DNA of 64,000 nt, from contig CADANN010000004.1 of assembly GCA_902789325.1 (NCBI GenBank), positions 186,001 through 250,000 of the forward strand. The letters run 5' to 3'. The translations under genes were made by a program, and so were the position numbers. Below are positions 31,648 to 39,451 of this stretch, one piece after another (positions within the stretch are counted from its first letter, which is position 1; every line of letters begins with the position of its first letter). Source of the stretch: an uncultured Spirochaetaceae bacterium. GTDB taxonomy: Bacteria; Spirochaetota; Spirochaetia; Treponematales; Treponemataceae. A model generated the notes under the pieces. It saw only the letters and a program-made list of their open reading frames with translations. It did no database searches and was not told the origin of the DNA.

Positions 31648-32562
31648 ATGAAACCAACATTATTAGTTCTCGCAGCCGGAATGGGCAGCCGTTATGGTGG
31701 AGTAAAACAGATAGACGGAGTAGGCCTTCATGACGAATGTCTTCTCGACTTTGCAACTTATGACGCAATGAAAAGCGGTTTTGGAAAAGTTGTATTTATT
31801 ATCCGTAAGGATATTGAACAGGCTTTCCGTGAAAGACTTTTTGATCGTATTGCTCGTAACTGTGATGCAGAATATGTATTCCAGCAGCACGAAAGTCTTT
31901 TGACTCCTCAGCAACTTAAAGACAGCGAAGGTCGCGAAAAGCCTTGGGGAACAACTCATGCCGTTCTTTGTGCTGAACAGGCTATAAAAACTCCATTCGC
32001 AGTAATCAATTCTGATGATTATTATGGTCGCCAGGCATTTGAAGTTCTCGGTAAGTATCTTGCATCAGTTGATAATGACTGTACAGAACATGCAATGGTT
32101 GGTTATATTCTTGGAAATACAATGAGCCGTTCTGGTTCTGTAAGCCGCGGTGTTTGTACAGTTAAAGATAATCAGCTTGAATCAATCGTAGAAAATCTTA
32201 AGATTTACTATGGTGAAAATGATCAGGTAATCAGCGAAATGCCAGATGGTGAGAAAAAAATCCTTACTGGTAAAGAGTGGGTTAGTATGAACCTGTTCGG
32301 CTTTACACCAAAAGCTTTCGAAGAATTTCATGTTTACTGGGATAACTTTATTGCAAATAATTCTAAGGCTCCTAAGGCTGAAGCTCTTCTTCCAGTTTCT
32401 GCAAGTGATATTATTGCTCACGGAAAGGGAATCATTAAGTTCTTTAATTCTTCTGAAACCTGGTTTGGTATGACATATCCGGAAGACCGCCAGCTTGTAA
32501 AAGATGAAATTGCAAAGAAAATACGTGAAGGCTATTACCCAGAACAGTTGTGGACTAAGTAA
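31648..32562 (+). CDS. NTP-transferase family nucleotidyltransferase
   Basis: Probable sugar-phosphate nucleotidyltransferase of 304 residues. The N-terminal nucleotide-binding loop VLAAGMGSRYGGVKQ and the metal-binding NSDDYYG are those of the PF00483-type fold; the middle contains VSRGVCTVKDNQLESIVE and WVSMNLFGFTPKAFE, seen in many uncharacterised members. GAGG is placed before the ATG. The gene directly precedes a mannose-6-phosphate isomerase (five-base gap), so a role in making an activated hexose, for example a GDP-mannose-like sugar, is a reasonable inference, though the substrate cannot be read from the sequence. Confidence 0.75.
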   Translation: MKPTLLVLAAGMGSRYGGVKQIDGVGLHDECLLDFATYDAMKSGFGKVVFIIRKDIEQAFRERLFDRIARNCDAEYVFQQHESLLTPQQLKDSEGREKPWGTTHAVLCAEQAIKTPFAVINSDDYYGRQAFEVLGKYLASVDNDCTEHAMVGYILGNTMSRSGSVSRGVCTVKDNQLESIVENLKIYYGENDQVISEMPDGEKKILTGKEWVSMNLFGFTPKAFEEFHVYWDNFIANNSKAPKAEALLPVSASDIIAHGKGIIKFFNSSETWFGMTYPEDRQLVKDEIAKKIREGYYPEQLWTK

Positions 32563-32567
32563 TCAAA

Positions 32568-33380
32568 ATGTTGAAACTAAATCCTATTAAATCAGATAAA
32601 ATCTGGGGCTACGAGCTCTGGATTGCTTCGACTCATCCAAACGGCTGTCAGGACGATTTTAAAGAGTTCTGCGACGGCGAATATCCTCTTTTAGTAAAGG
32701 TTATTCAGGCAAATGATACTCTTTCCATTCAGGTTCATCCGGATGATGACTGGGCTGTAAAACTTGAAGGCGCAGGAAATCGCGGTAAAACTGAATGCTG
32801 GTATGTTCTTGATGCCGCTCCTGATGCAAAGCTTGTTTATGGAATAAAAGAAGGTTTTTCTAACGAGGTTCTTGCAAAAGCAATTACAGATAATACTCTT
32901 GAACAGTATCTCGAGTTTGTAAATGTAAAGCCGGGTGATTTCGTTTATATTCCAGCTGGAACTGTTCATGCAATTGGCGGTGGACTTCGTCTTATGGAAG
33001 TTCAGCAGTCCTGCGATCTTACTTATCGTCTATATGACTGGGGACGTGGTCGCGAAGTTCATATAGAAAAAGGCCTTGCAGTTATTAAACGCGAGGAAAT
33101 GCAGCCGGTAGCTCCATTCCCTGGAGAATTTGATTGTAAGTATTTTTCACTTGAACGTATTGATGTTAAGGGTGGCTGGAGTATGTATTGCTCTGGTGAC
33201 GATAAAGGTGCTGCAGATGTTCAGCTTTTATATATTCTTAGTGAAGATAAGGCTGTAATTCGTGGACCTGGTGATAAAATTGGTCAGAAACTTTTAGCAG
33301 AAGATATCTATGCTGTAAAACCTGGCGAGAAAATTACTGTGGAGGGCAGGGCGAGCATTATGCGTATTCGCGCAAAGTAA
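32568..33380 (+). CDS. manA: Mannose-6-phosphate isomerase, class I
   Basis: Interconverts mannose 6-phosphate and fructose 6-phosphate. The 270-residue cupin enzyme has the zinc-site motifs IQVHPDDDWA, KTECWYVL and YIPAGTVHAIG, plus QQSCDLTYRLYDWGR, as in short bacterial class-I enzymes. Start at the ATG at 32568, in frame with the conserved KLNPIKSDKIWGYELW. It forms a tight pair with the upstream nucleotidyltransferase, and together with fba nearby serves hexose metabolism. Confidence 0.9.
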   Translation: MLKLNPIKSDKIWGYELWIASTHPNGCQDDFKEFCDGEYPLLVKVIQANDTLSIQVHPDDDWAVKLEGAGNRGKTECWYVLDAAPDAKLVYGIKEGFSNEVLAKAITDNTLEQYLEFVNVKPGDFVYIPAGTVHAIGGGLRLMEVQQSCDLTYRLYDWGRGREVHIEKGLAVIKREEMQPVAPFPGEFDCKYFSLERIDVKGGWSMYCSGDDKGAADVQLLYILSEDKAVIRGPGDKIGQKLLAEDIYAVKPGEKITVEGRASIMRIRAK

Positions 33381-33417
33381 GGTTGATTAAACCTGCTCTA
33401 AACTGTATTTTTTTACT

Positions 33418-34059
33418 ATGTATTTATTCATGTTATTACTACTTCCGCTGATTCTTGCAGCCTGGTGTTTTTATAAAAAAGACTCACACTTAATTCCTGT
33501 AATTGTTACAGGAATTGTGGCTGCAGTTCTGGTCTGTGGCTTTAAAGCATTCTTCTTGTATTCGCACAGAATCATTCCGTATTCTTTCGAACGCAACGTG
33601 TTGTATTTACTGGTGCGCCAGACTTTACTGCCTGTAGTTCTCTTGTACGGAATCTTTTTTGCATGGTCAAAGGACAGTATTTCATATAAGGTAGAGGCCT
33701 TTTTTCCTCTTTTGATTTCTTTTTACATGCTGTACCTTCCATATACAATCATTTCTACTTCAGACGGTTTATACACAAGCTTCCCGCTTTTTGTAAAGCC
33801 TGTACTTTTTGTGGTAATGATATTTTCGTTAGGGCTTAGTGCAAAACATATTGAAAAGACGTTGAAAAATAAAAAAATCTTTTTTGCAGTTATCTGGATT
33901 TTAATTGGCCTTGTAAGCGTAGTAATTCCATCGCTTCTTGAAGGAATGTATATTCTTGATATGAATTATCTGCTTGTGCTGGTTTTAAGTGCGGTTTACA
34001 GTGCATTTCTTCCGGTGCTGTTTATTCTAAGCAGATTTGGGGTGCTGACAGTAAAATAA
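33418..34059 (+). CDS. Integral membrane protein of unknown function
   Basis: A 213-residue protein made almost wholly of hydrophobic segments, about six to seven helices (for example LFMLLLLPLILAAWCFY, LIPVIVTGIVAAVLVCGF, FFAVIWILIGLVSVVIP, LVLVLSAVYSAFLPVLF). I find no recognisable motif and do not assign a function. It lies 37 bases after manA without an obvious ribosome-binding site, and an intrinsic terminator follows at once. Confidence 0.65.
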   Translation: MYLFMLLLLPLILAAWCFYKKDSHLIPVIVTGIVAAVLVCGFKAFFLYSHRIIPYSFERNVLYLLVRQTLLPVVLLYGIFFAWSKDSISYKVEAFFPLLISFYMLYLPYTIISTSDGLYTSFPLFVKPVLFVVMIFSLGLSAKHIEKTLKNKKIFFAVIWILIGLVSVVIPSLLEGMYILDMNYLLVLVLSAVYSAFLPVLFILSRFGVLTVK

Positions 34060-34095
34060 AAAAAAGACTTCGTTGTAAAAACGAAGTCTTTTTTT
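34060..34095. terminator. Bidirectional terminator between the membrane protein gene and fba
   Basis: AAAAAAGACTTCGTT and AACGAAGTCTTTTTT (loop of about five bases) form a long stem with A and T runs at the two ends, serving both convergent genes. Confidence 0.9.
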
Positions 34096-34111
34096 ATGAG
34101 GCGTTTATAGC

Positions 34112-35119
34112 CTAGTCAAGTGCGTGACCTGCTGAACCAAATACATTGCGGTTCTTGTCTGCATACATCTTTACGAGTTCTGCACGAGCGTCTGTGAGGT
34201 ACTGACGTGGGTCGAAGTCCTCTGGATGCTCAACAAGGTGCTTACGGATAGCAGCTGTCATAGCAAGACGTCCGTCTGAGTCAACGTTGATCTTACATAC
34301 AGCAGACTTAGCAGCCTTGCGGAGCTGTTCTTCTGGAATACCTACAGAGTTAGGAATCTTTCCGCCGTATTTTTCGATTTCTGCAACGTAAATCTGTGGA
34401 ACTGAAGAAGATCCGTGGAGTACGATTGGGAAACCTGGGAGCTGCTTTTCGATTGCTTCGAGAACATCGAATGCCAGTGGAGGTGGAACCAAAGTACCAT
34501 CTTCGCGGCGTGTACACTGCTCTGGAGTGAACTTACAGCGTCCGTGTGAAGTTCCGATAGAAATTGCAAGTGAGTCACAACCAGTCTTTGATGTGAAGTC
34601 GATTACTTCTTCTGGTTTTGTGTACTTAGATTCTTCAGCAGCAACATCTTCTTCTACACCACCAAGAACTCCGAGTTCTGCTTCTACTGTTACGTCGAAC
34701 TGGTGAGCATACTCTACAACCTTCTTTGTGAGAGCTACGTTCTCGTCGTATGGAAGTGAAGAACCGTCGATCATTACAGATGAGAATCCGTTATCGATAC
34801 AGTCTTTTGCTACTTCGAAGTTTGGACCGTGGTCAAGGTGAAGAGCGATAGGAATATCACATCCGAGTTCGTGAGCATATTCTACAGCACCACGAGCCAT
34901 GTTGCGGAGGATATTTGCGTTAGCGTAAGCGCGTGCTCCCTTTGAAACCTGGAGAACAACAGGTGATTTGGTTTCAACACAAGCCATGATGATAGCCTGC
35001 ATCTGTTCCATATTATTGAAGTTATATGCTGGAATAGCATATCCGCCTTTCATAGCCTTTGCAAACATATCGCGTGTGTTTACGAGGCCGAGTTCTTTGT
35101 AACTGATAATGTTAGCCAT
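34112..35119 (-). CDS. fba: Fructose-bisphosphate aldolase, class II
   Basis: Zinc enzyme of glycolysis, splitting fructose 1,6-bisphosphate. The 335-residue protein has GYAIPAYNFNNMEQMQAI, the zinc ligands in ALHLDHGPNFE, VEAELGVLGG and VLHGSSSVP, and CKINVDSDGRLAM, all typical of the class II type common in anaerobic bacteria. The ATG at 35119 is preferred over the one at 35128: AAGGA lies seven bases before it but would touch the upstream ATG. A promoter with TTGAAC, 17 bases and TATTAT precedes it. Confidence 0.95.
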   Translation of the reverse strand: MANIISYKELGLVNTRDMFAKAMKGGYAIPAYNFNNMEQMQAIIMACVETKSPVVLQVSKGARAYANANILRNMARGAVEYAHELGCDIPIALHLDHGPNFEVAKDCIDNGFSSVMIDGSSLPYDENVALTKKVVEYAHQFDVTVEAELGVLGGVEEDVAAEESKYTKPEEVIDFTSKTGCDSLAISIGTSHGRCKFTPEQCTRREDGTLVPPPLAFDVLEAIEKQLPGFPIVLHGSSSVPQIYVAEIEKYGGKIPNSVGIPEEQLRKAAKSAVCKINVDSDGRLAMTAAIRKHLVEHPEDFDPRQYLTDARAELVKMYADKNRNVFGSAGHALD

Positions 35120-35170
35120 AATTAACATCCTTTTTTCAGACGAACAACGCCTGAGATTTCTTTGATGTAA

Positions 35171-35199
35171 ATAATAAATAAAAATATTGAATTGTTCAA
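35171..35199 (-). promoter_or_regulatory. Promoter of fba with overlapping palindrome
   Basis: On the minus strand TTGAAC (35199-35194), 17 bases and TATTAT (35176-35171). A palindrome ATTGAA-TTG-TTCAAT (35186-35200) covers the -35 box and could be an operator. Confidence 0.55.
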
Positions 35200-35203
35200 T
35201 AGA

Positions 35204-35231
35204 TTGTTTTTTATCGATTTTAGTATATAAT
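35204..35231 (+). promoter_or_regulatory. Promoter of the 35265 lipoprotein gene
   Basis: TTGTTT (35204-35209), 16 bases and TATAAT (35226-35231); unlike many genes here it gives a leader of about 27 bases with an AGAGG site. Confidence 0.5.
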
Positions 35232-35264
35232 TAATAAAAAAATCATAAAAAGAGGTAAAAAAAA

Positions 35265-36254
35265 ATGAAAAAACTTTTATTAACTGTGGCTGCTGTAACA
35301 ACAGCCTTGTTTTTGATGTCTTGCGACCAGTCTAATTCTGATTCTAAAAATGAATACGGTGATTATAATAAGCCATCGTTACCAGAGACTGTTGGTGAAG
35401 ACCCTTTTAAGGGAAATACTTACACAAGTGACTATGATAAATGGGTATTTTCTGATGATGGAAAATTAACACAATATGCGAAGTATAATGATAATGATTT
35501 TGTTGCAGAAGCTGAGCTTGAATATTCATATAATGAAGAGACTGGATTGTTAACTGCCAGAGTTAATAAGATTCAACAAAGAAATTCATCTAAAGAATAT
35601 GTACTAATGTCTTATGATGAAGCTCTATCTCAGCTTACTAAGATTCCTGCTTTTGAAGAAGCTTTTCCTAGAGAGCATTGGGATGATGCACTTGAAATGG
35701 TGAAATCAATAGATGGCTGGTCTGAGCTTTTTGGAGTAGCTGAAAATGCCAGTGATGAAACTATTCTGCGCGCATATTATAACTATGAAGTAAAGATGTT
35801 TAATCAGATGGGCGATGTACAAGTAAAATCTTTGAAAAAAAGATATGAGAAATTATATACCTACAAAGCAAGTATCGATGATGACAAAACTGACTTTGAA
35901 ACATATTATCCAGAGAATACAAGCCTTGAATATGTATATTTTCAATGTTTTAAGGGGTGGTATGTTCTTGTTTCCATTGATGACGCAGAAGACGTTAGAA
36001 TAGGAAAAATGGAAGAAAATAACCATGTAACTTATACTCATTATGATGTAACAGATTTTAGTGACAGCCAGATTAAGGCTAAGGAACGGAAAGGAGATAC
36101 AATAATTACTCTTTCTTATACAAAATCTTGGAATGAAGGAGCATTTACACTTAAAGTACTAGCTGTAGATGATGCAACAAAGTCTCTCATTGGAGAAGAT
36201 GAAATAGAATTAAATTCTTCATCTGAAAGGTATTATCTATCAAAAGTTGATTAA
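35265..36254 (+). CDS. Putative lipoprotein of unknown function
   Basis: A 329-residue exported protein. The N-terminus is a lipoprotein signal peptide (MKKLLLTVAAVTTALFLMSC) with the lipidated Cys at position 20. The rest is soluble, rich in Asp, Glu, Lys and Tyr, and contains a repeated-looking WVFSDDGKLTQYAKY / YNEETGLLTARV pattern, as seen in beta-sheet lipoproteins of Treponema. No family is recognised. GAGG precedes the ATG. It stands alone between fba and the flagellar sheath genes and ends in its own terminator. Confidence 0.7.
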   Translation: MKKLLLTVAAVTTALFLMSCDQSNSDSKNEYGDYNKPSLPETVGEDPFKGNTYTSDYDKWVFSDDGKLTQYAKYNDNDFVAEAELEYSYNEETGLLTARVNKIQQRNSSKEYVLMSYDEALSQLTKIPAFEEAFPREHWDDALEMVKSIDGWSELFGVAENASDETILRAYYNYEVKMFNQMGDVQVKSLKKRYEKLYTYKASIDDDKTDFETYYPENTSLEYVYFQCFKGWYVLVSIDDAEDVRIGKMEENNHVTYTHYDVTDFSDSQIKAKERKGDTIITLSYTKSWNEGAFTLKVLAVDDATKSLIGEDEIELNSSSERYYLSKVD

Positions 36255-36277
36255 TCAATTCAAGAATAATTGATTAA
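36251..36277. repeat. Ten-base inverted repeat across the lipoprotein stop codon
   Basis: TTAATCAATT (36251-36260) and AATTGATTAA (36268-36277) are a perfect inverted repeat with a seven-base loop that contains the stop codon; the intrinsic terminator follows. Confidence 0.5.
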
Positions 36278-36284
36278 AATTTAG

Positions 36285-36322
36285 AAGGGATGACAAAATT
36301 TTATGGTCATCCCTTTTTTTTA
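36285..36322 (+). terminator. Intrinsic terminator of the lipoprotein gene
   Basis: AAGGGATGAC and GTCATCCCTT make a ten-base stem (loop of 11 bases) followed by a T run. Confidence 0.88.
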
Positions 36323-36327
36323 TGTTT

Positions 36328-36407
36328 CGGGGGCGTTACGGGGGTGTCCCCCGTTGGGAGAGGGCTCCTCCCACCTGGAACCTGAAACCTAACACCTATA
36401 ACCTAGT
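36328..36407. repeat. GC-rich palindromic block and degenerate ACCT heptad repeat before flaA
   Basis: In AT-rich surroundings, positions 36328-36372 are strikingly GC-rich and carry the palindromes ACGGGGG-TGT-CCCCCGT and TGGGAG...CTCCCA. They run straight into five consecutive seven-base units of the form ACCTNNN (36373-36407: ACCTGGA, ACCTGAA, ACCTAAC, ACCTATA, ACCTAGT). No open frame is present. The composition and repeat structure suggest a dispersed repeat element. Confidence 0.6.
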
Positions 36408-36454
36408 TAAAATCGTTTGACAAAGAATAATATAGGAAATATAATTGAAAGAGT

Positions 36455-36481
36455 TATAAAATTGACTTGCGTTGCCGATAA
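36455..36481 (+). promoter_or_regulatory. Sigma-28 (FliA)-type promoter of the flaA pair
   Basis: GCCGATAA (36474-36481) is a perfect sigma-28 -10 element. A TATA (36455-36458) at the standard 15-base distance, or the overlapping TAAA at 36457-36460 with a 13-base spacer, serves as -35. Flagellar filament genes of treponemes are typically controlled this way. Confidence 0.75.
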
Positions 36482-36534
36482 TCTAAGAGTATAAATCTTT
36501 TTATCGGTCTGATAAAAGTTTCAAGGAGTTTTGC

Positions 36535-37293
36535 ATGAAAAGGGAACTTAAAGTTCTTGTTGGTCTTGCATGTCTGTTTGTAATCGGGTTGCCGGCCTTT
36601 GCCCAGCCTAATTCACGCAGCATTGAGACATTCGTATTGGATGATTTTGATTCTGCCGGTTCGCAGAATTATATGTACAACGGTAAGCAATACAGCTGGG
36701 ATTGGGAAGTTGGTTCAAGCCGCTTTATTGCAGATGGATATCCTAAAACCGGTTATTTTGAGGGCGTTCCAAATTCTTTGAAACAGCTCCATAAAGGTGA
36801 AGATAAGGAATTCAAAGTATTCGGTGTAAAAACCGCTTTTAAACGCAAGGGAGACAACTGGTTCGAAGTTTATCCTACTGCTGATGGAAAGGCTTTTGAA
36901 ATTCCTTTTGTTGGTGTAGTTTCACAGATGGATTTCTGGATCTGGGGTGCTGGTTATAACTATTATCTTGAAGTAATGGTTCGCGATGCTCTCGGAACAG
37001 TAAAAGTACTTCCTGCAGGAAGTCTTGCATTCCATGGTTGGAAAAATATTATTGTAAATATTCCTGGTTGGATTCAGCAGAGTTCACATCTCCGTTCTGG
37101 TCCTGAAAACCTTACTTTCATAGGTTTCAGAATCCGTTCTGATGCTGAGGAATATGTTGATAATTTTGTAGTTTATTTTGATCAGATTAAATACACATCT
37201 AATTCACTTTCTCTTATTTATGATGGATATGAATTGAATGATGTTGATTTCGGCGATAGTTCTGATTCAGATGAAGTAGGAGATGCAAAATGA
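36535..37293 (+). CDS. flaA: Flagellar filament outer layer protein FlaA (first copy)
   Basis: Sheath protein of the spirochaetal periplasmic flagellum, exported to the periplasm. The 252-residue protein has a signal peptide (KVLVGLACLFVIGLPAFA) and the FlaA pattern: FVLDDFDSAGS, a middle with VFGVKTAFKRKGDNWFEVYP, VSQMDFWIWGAGYNYYLEVMVRD, LAFHGWKNIIVNIP and a very acidic tail. AAGGAG lies nine bases before the ATG, and a sigma-28 promoter lies upstream. Its stop codon overlaps the start of the second FlaA gene by four bases (ATGA), indicating coupled translation of two sheath subunits. Confidence 0.9.
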   Translation: MKRELKVLVGLACLFVIGLPAFAQPNSRSIETFVLDDFDSAGSQNYMYNGKQYSWDWEVGSSRFIADGYPKTGYFEGVPNSLKQLHKGEDKEFKVFGVKTAFKRKGDNWFEVYPTADGKAFEIPFVGVVSQMDFWIWGAGYNYYLEVMVRDALGTVKVLPAGSLAFHGWKNIIVNIPGWIQQSSHLRSGPENLTFIGFRIRSDAEEYVDNFVVYFDQIKYTSNSLSLIYDGYELNDVDFGDSSDSDEVGDAK

Positions 37294-38012
37294 AAAAACT
37301 TGTAACTTTTAGTATTCTTGCTGTACTTGCTGCTGGTTTGGTTTTTGCACAGAACTCAAGCCGTCAGGAGCCAAATCCTGAAAATGTTGGTGCTGATTCA
37401 GCTGAATCTGCATTGCGTGAAGTTTCTGTAGATAAGTTTGAACGTGAAGGTTCATGGAATGTTCATATGTCTGCAGATGATGGTGTAATTACAGGTCGTC
37501 TTTTCGCTGGAAATCCTGCTATGAAGGATCCACTTCCAGAAGATGAAGGAAAAGAAGATGAAGATACACAGGTTCTTGGTGTAAGAGTTGACTTCTTCCG
37601 CCGTGGTAAGAACTCATTTACAATTAAATCAGGTCGCCCACTTGCTATTGAAGGAACAACAAAAACTGTTTCTGTATGGGTTTGTGGACGTAACCAGGAT
37701 CATGAATTATACCTCCTCGTACAGGACTACTTCGGACGTAACTTTGAACTTTATATGGGAAGCCTTGGTTTCTCTGGTTGGAAAAAGCTTATTTGTGTAG
37801 TTCCACCTAGTCCAGATGGAGAACATGGTATTGTTCAGAGCAGCGCATATTATGGTGACAAACCTGGTCTTAAGATTATTGGTTTCCGTGTAGACTGTAA
37901 CCCAGTTCAGGCTCGTGGTACATACTATATGTACCTTGATGATCTTCGCTGTGTAACAGATCTTTATGATATGGAAAATCATGACGAAGACGATATGGCT
38001 GATAACTGGTAG
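37290..38012 (+). CDS. flaA: Flagellar filament outer layer protein FlaA (second copy)
   Basis: A 240-residue paralogue of the preceding gene with its own signal peptide (KKLVTFSILAVLAAGLVFA). Shared features include VLGVRVDFFRRGKNSFTI, VSVWVCGRNQDHELYLLVQDYFGR, LGFSGWKKLICVVPP, and KIIGFRVDCNPVQARGTYYMYLDDL, and an acidic C-terminus. Both copies probably form the sheath around the FlaB core. It is translationally coupled to the first copy and followed by a bidirectional terminator. The gene pair is a known arrangement in treponemes. Confidence 0.9.
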   Translation: MKKLVTFSILAVLAAGLVFAQNSSRQEPNPENVGADSAESALREVSVDKFEREGSWNVHMSADDGVITGRLFAGNPAMKDPLPEDEGKEDEDTQVLGVRVDFFRRGKNSFTIKSGRPLAIEGTTKTVSVWVCGRNQDHELYLLVQDYFGRNFELYMGSLGFSGWKKLICVVPPSPDGEHGIVQSSAYYGDKPGLKIIGFRVDCNPVQARGTYYMYLDDLRCVTDLYDMENHDEDDMADNW

Positions 38013-38036
38013 TAAATACTTTTAATCATGCAAAAG

Positions 38037-38069
38037 AAAGACCGTTTCCTTGTGGAGCGGTCTTTTTTT
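38037..38069. terminator. Bidirectional terminator after the FlaA pair
   Basis: AAAGACCG and CGGTCTTT (loop of 13 bases) form a stem followed by a T run; the complementary strand also has a T-rich exit, so it also serves the convergent gene ending at 38071. Confidence 0.88.
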
Positions 38070-38070
38070 G

Positions 38071-38814
38071 TTAACAAACAGTGTTTGGGGATAACGAAGT
38101 TATTTTATAATACTTGCTTCGACCTTTTGTTTCTATAAATTCAAGTAATCCTGCGTGGGTTAGTACCCAGATAATAAGATGGGCATTACTGGCTGCTCTG
38201 GCTGGAAGTTCCTTTTGTGAGCTTATGGCTTTTTTTAAGTCATTAGCACAGAAAGGTGAGGGGAGTTGTGGGAGTAACGTTAAATAATCTTGTGGTTTTG
38301 AAAAACGTCTTGTGTTTATAATTGTATCGAGTCTTTTTCCGGTTTTCAGCCAGTTACGTCGGAACCGGCGGCGGCCATTTTGGGATTGAACGGGTTCAGT
38401 TGTGCGAACTCTTTCTTCTGTCATTTCTATTTCTACAACTTCCAGAGAAAAGTGTGGATTTGTCATCAGTGTATATATGCCTGTGAGTTCTCGAAAAATA
38501 TCGTAAACACAACCTTTCTTTGGACTTTTTCTTTTCGAAATTATATTTCCATCTTCATCTTTTAGTTCAATTCTATTAATTACTGGAATTGGATGTACCA
38601 GCTTTACATTATGACCTTTTTCTATAGTGTCCAGAATTTTTGGAAGAAGTTTTGCCAGGTTTTTTGTCTGAATTTCAATTACATTCCCATTTTTTGTCAC
38701 GATATCATAAACGTGTCCATCCTGTTCAACTTCGATTTTGCCTTCATAAATTTCCTGATATAGAATTTTAAGAGAATTGTGTAGATTGCTTTCGTTTAAT
38801 GTGGAAAACACCAT
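38071..38814 (-). CDS. Hypothetical protein with possible PD-(D/E)xK-like core and winged-helix C-terminus
   Basis: A 247-residue cytoplasmic protein of unknown function. The segment HVYDIVTKNGNVIEIQT, then a helix KLLPKILDTIEK and VKLVHPI, has the strand-strand-helix-strand order and the D...ExQ spacing of endonuclease-like PD-(D/E)xK folds. A basic stretch (NGRRRFRRNWLK) and a C-terminal region (LIIWVLTHAGLLEFIETKGRSKYYKI) that looks like a winged helix suggest nucleic-acid binding. No activity is claimed. The ATG at 38814 is chosen; the frame extends further upstream but without supporting sequence. It lies divergent to mraZ. Confidence 0.6.
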   Translation of the reverse strand: MVFSTLNESNLHNSLKILYQEIYEGKIEVEQDGHVYDIVTKNGNVIEIQTKNLAKLLPKILDTIEKGHNVKLVHPIPVINRIELKDEDGNIISKRKSPKKGCVYDIFRELTGIYTLMTNPHFSLEVVEIEMTEERVRTTEPVQSQNGRRRFRRNWLKTGKRLDTIINTRRFSKPQDYLTLLPQLPSPFCANDLKKAISSQKELPARAASNAHLIIWVLTHAGLLEFIETKGRSKYYKITSLSPNTVC

Positions 38815-38903
38815 ATATGGCCTAATAAAAAGTATAGTATTTAACCGTATGTGTAAAATCGAAAAATCATAAAAATTTTTTATATTATCGGTGAAAAAAT
38901 ACA

Positions 38904-38975
38904 TTGACTTTAGGGAATTTTGGTATAAAATGGTACTCAAGTGGGAAAAAGTGGTAAAAAGTGGATGTAAGTGGG
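38904..38975 (+). promoter_or_regulatory. mraZ promoter and four phased MraZ-binding boxes
   Basis: TTGACT (38904-38909), 16 bases and TAAAAT (38926-38931) form the promoter. Immediately downstream are four GTGG[GTA] boxes at exactly ten-base intervals: 38941, 38951, 38961 and 38971 (GTGGG, GTGGT, GTGGA, GTGGG), each separated by five bases. MraZ is known to bind such direct repeats and repress its own operon. The last box overlaps the first codons of mraZ. Confidence 0.85.
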
Positions 38976-38976
38976 T

Positions 38977-39420
38977 ATGAATCTGTTAACTGGTGAATAC
39001 AATAATACGATTGATGACAAAGGTCGTGTCTCGTTTCCTGTAAAATTGAGAACGGCTGTAAATCAAAACGTAGTTATGGTTACCAAAGGTTTAGATCGCT
39101 GCTTATGGCTTTTTACTACTGAAGAGTGGGAAGCTTTTCAGACTAAACTTATGAGCAATGCATCTATGATGAAAAGCCGAAGCCTGAATGTTGTTCGTCA
39201 TTTTATCGCGCCAGCTCAGCCGGTAGAATTTGACAAGAACGGAAGGCTTTCTATTCCCCAGAGCCTGCGAGAGTATGCGAATCTTTCTAAGGATTGTGTC
39301 GTTCTTGGAATTGCAAAGTACATGGAACTTTGGGATGCGCAGACTTATAAGGATTATCTTGCAGAAACTGAGGATTCTTTCCGTGACGCTGCAGAGGAAT
39401 TCAACGACATTAATTTCTAA
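38977..39420 (+). CDS. mraZ: Transcriptional regulator MraZ
   Basis: Regulator of the division and cell-wall cluster that binds tandem GTGGG-like boxes; two SpoVT/AbrB-like swapped-hairpin units form a ring. Both unit signatures are present in this 147-residue protein: IDDKGRVSFPVKLR and FDKNGRLSIPQSLREY. The C-terminal helix region (DYLAETEDSFRDAAEEF) is normal. The ATG at 38977 is in the same frame as a GTG two codons earlier (38971); either could be used, and both lie within the fourth MraZ box. It heads the cluster and rsmH follows after 31 bases. Confidence 0.93.
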   Translation: MNLLTGEYNNTIDDKGRVSFPVKLRTAVNQNVVMVTKGLDRCLWLFTTEEWEAFQTKLMSNASMMKSRSLNVVRHFIAPAQPVEFDKNGRLSIPQSLREYANLSKDCVVLGIAKYMELWDAQTYKDYLAETEDSFRDAAEEFNDINF

Positions 39421-39451
39421 AACTTTTTTAAAATTAGGTGGGGATTAAAAA

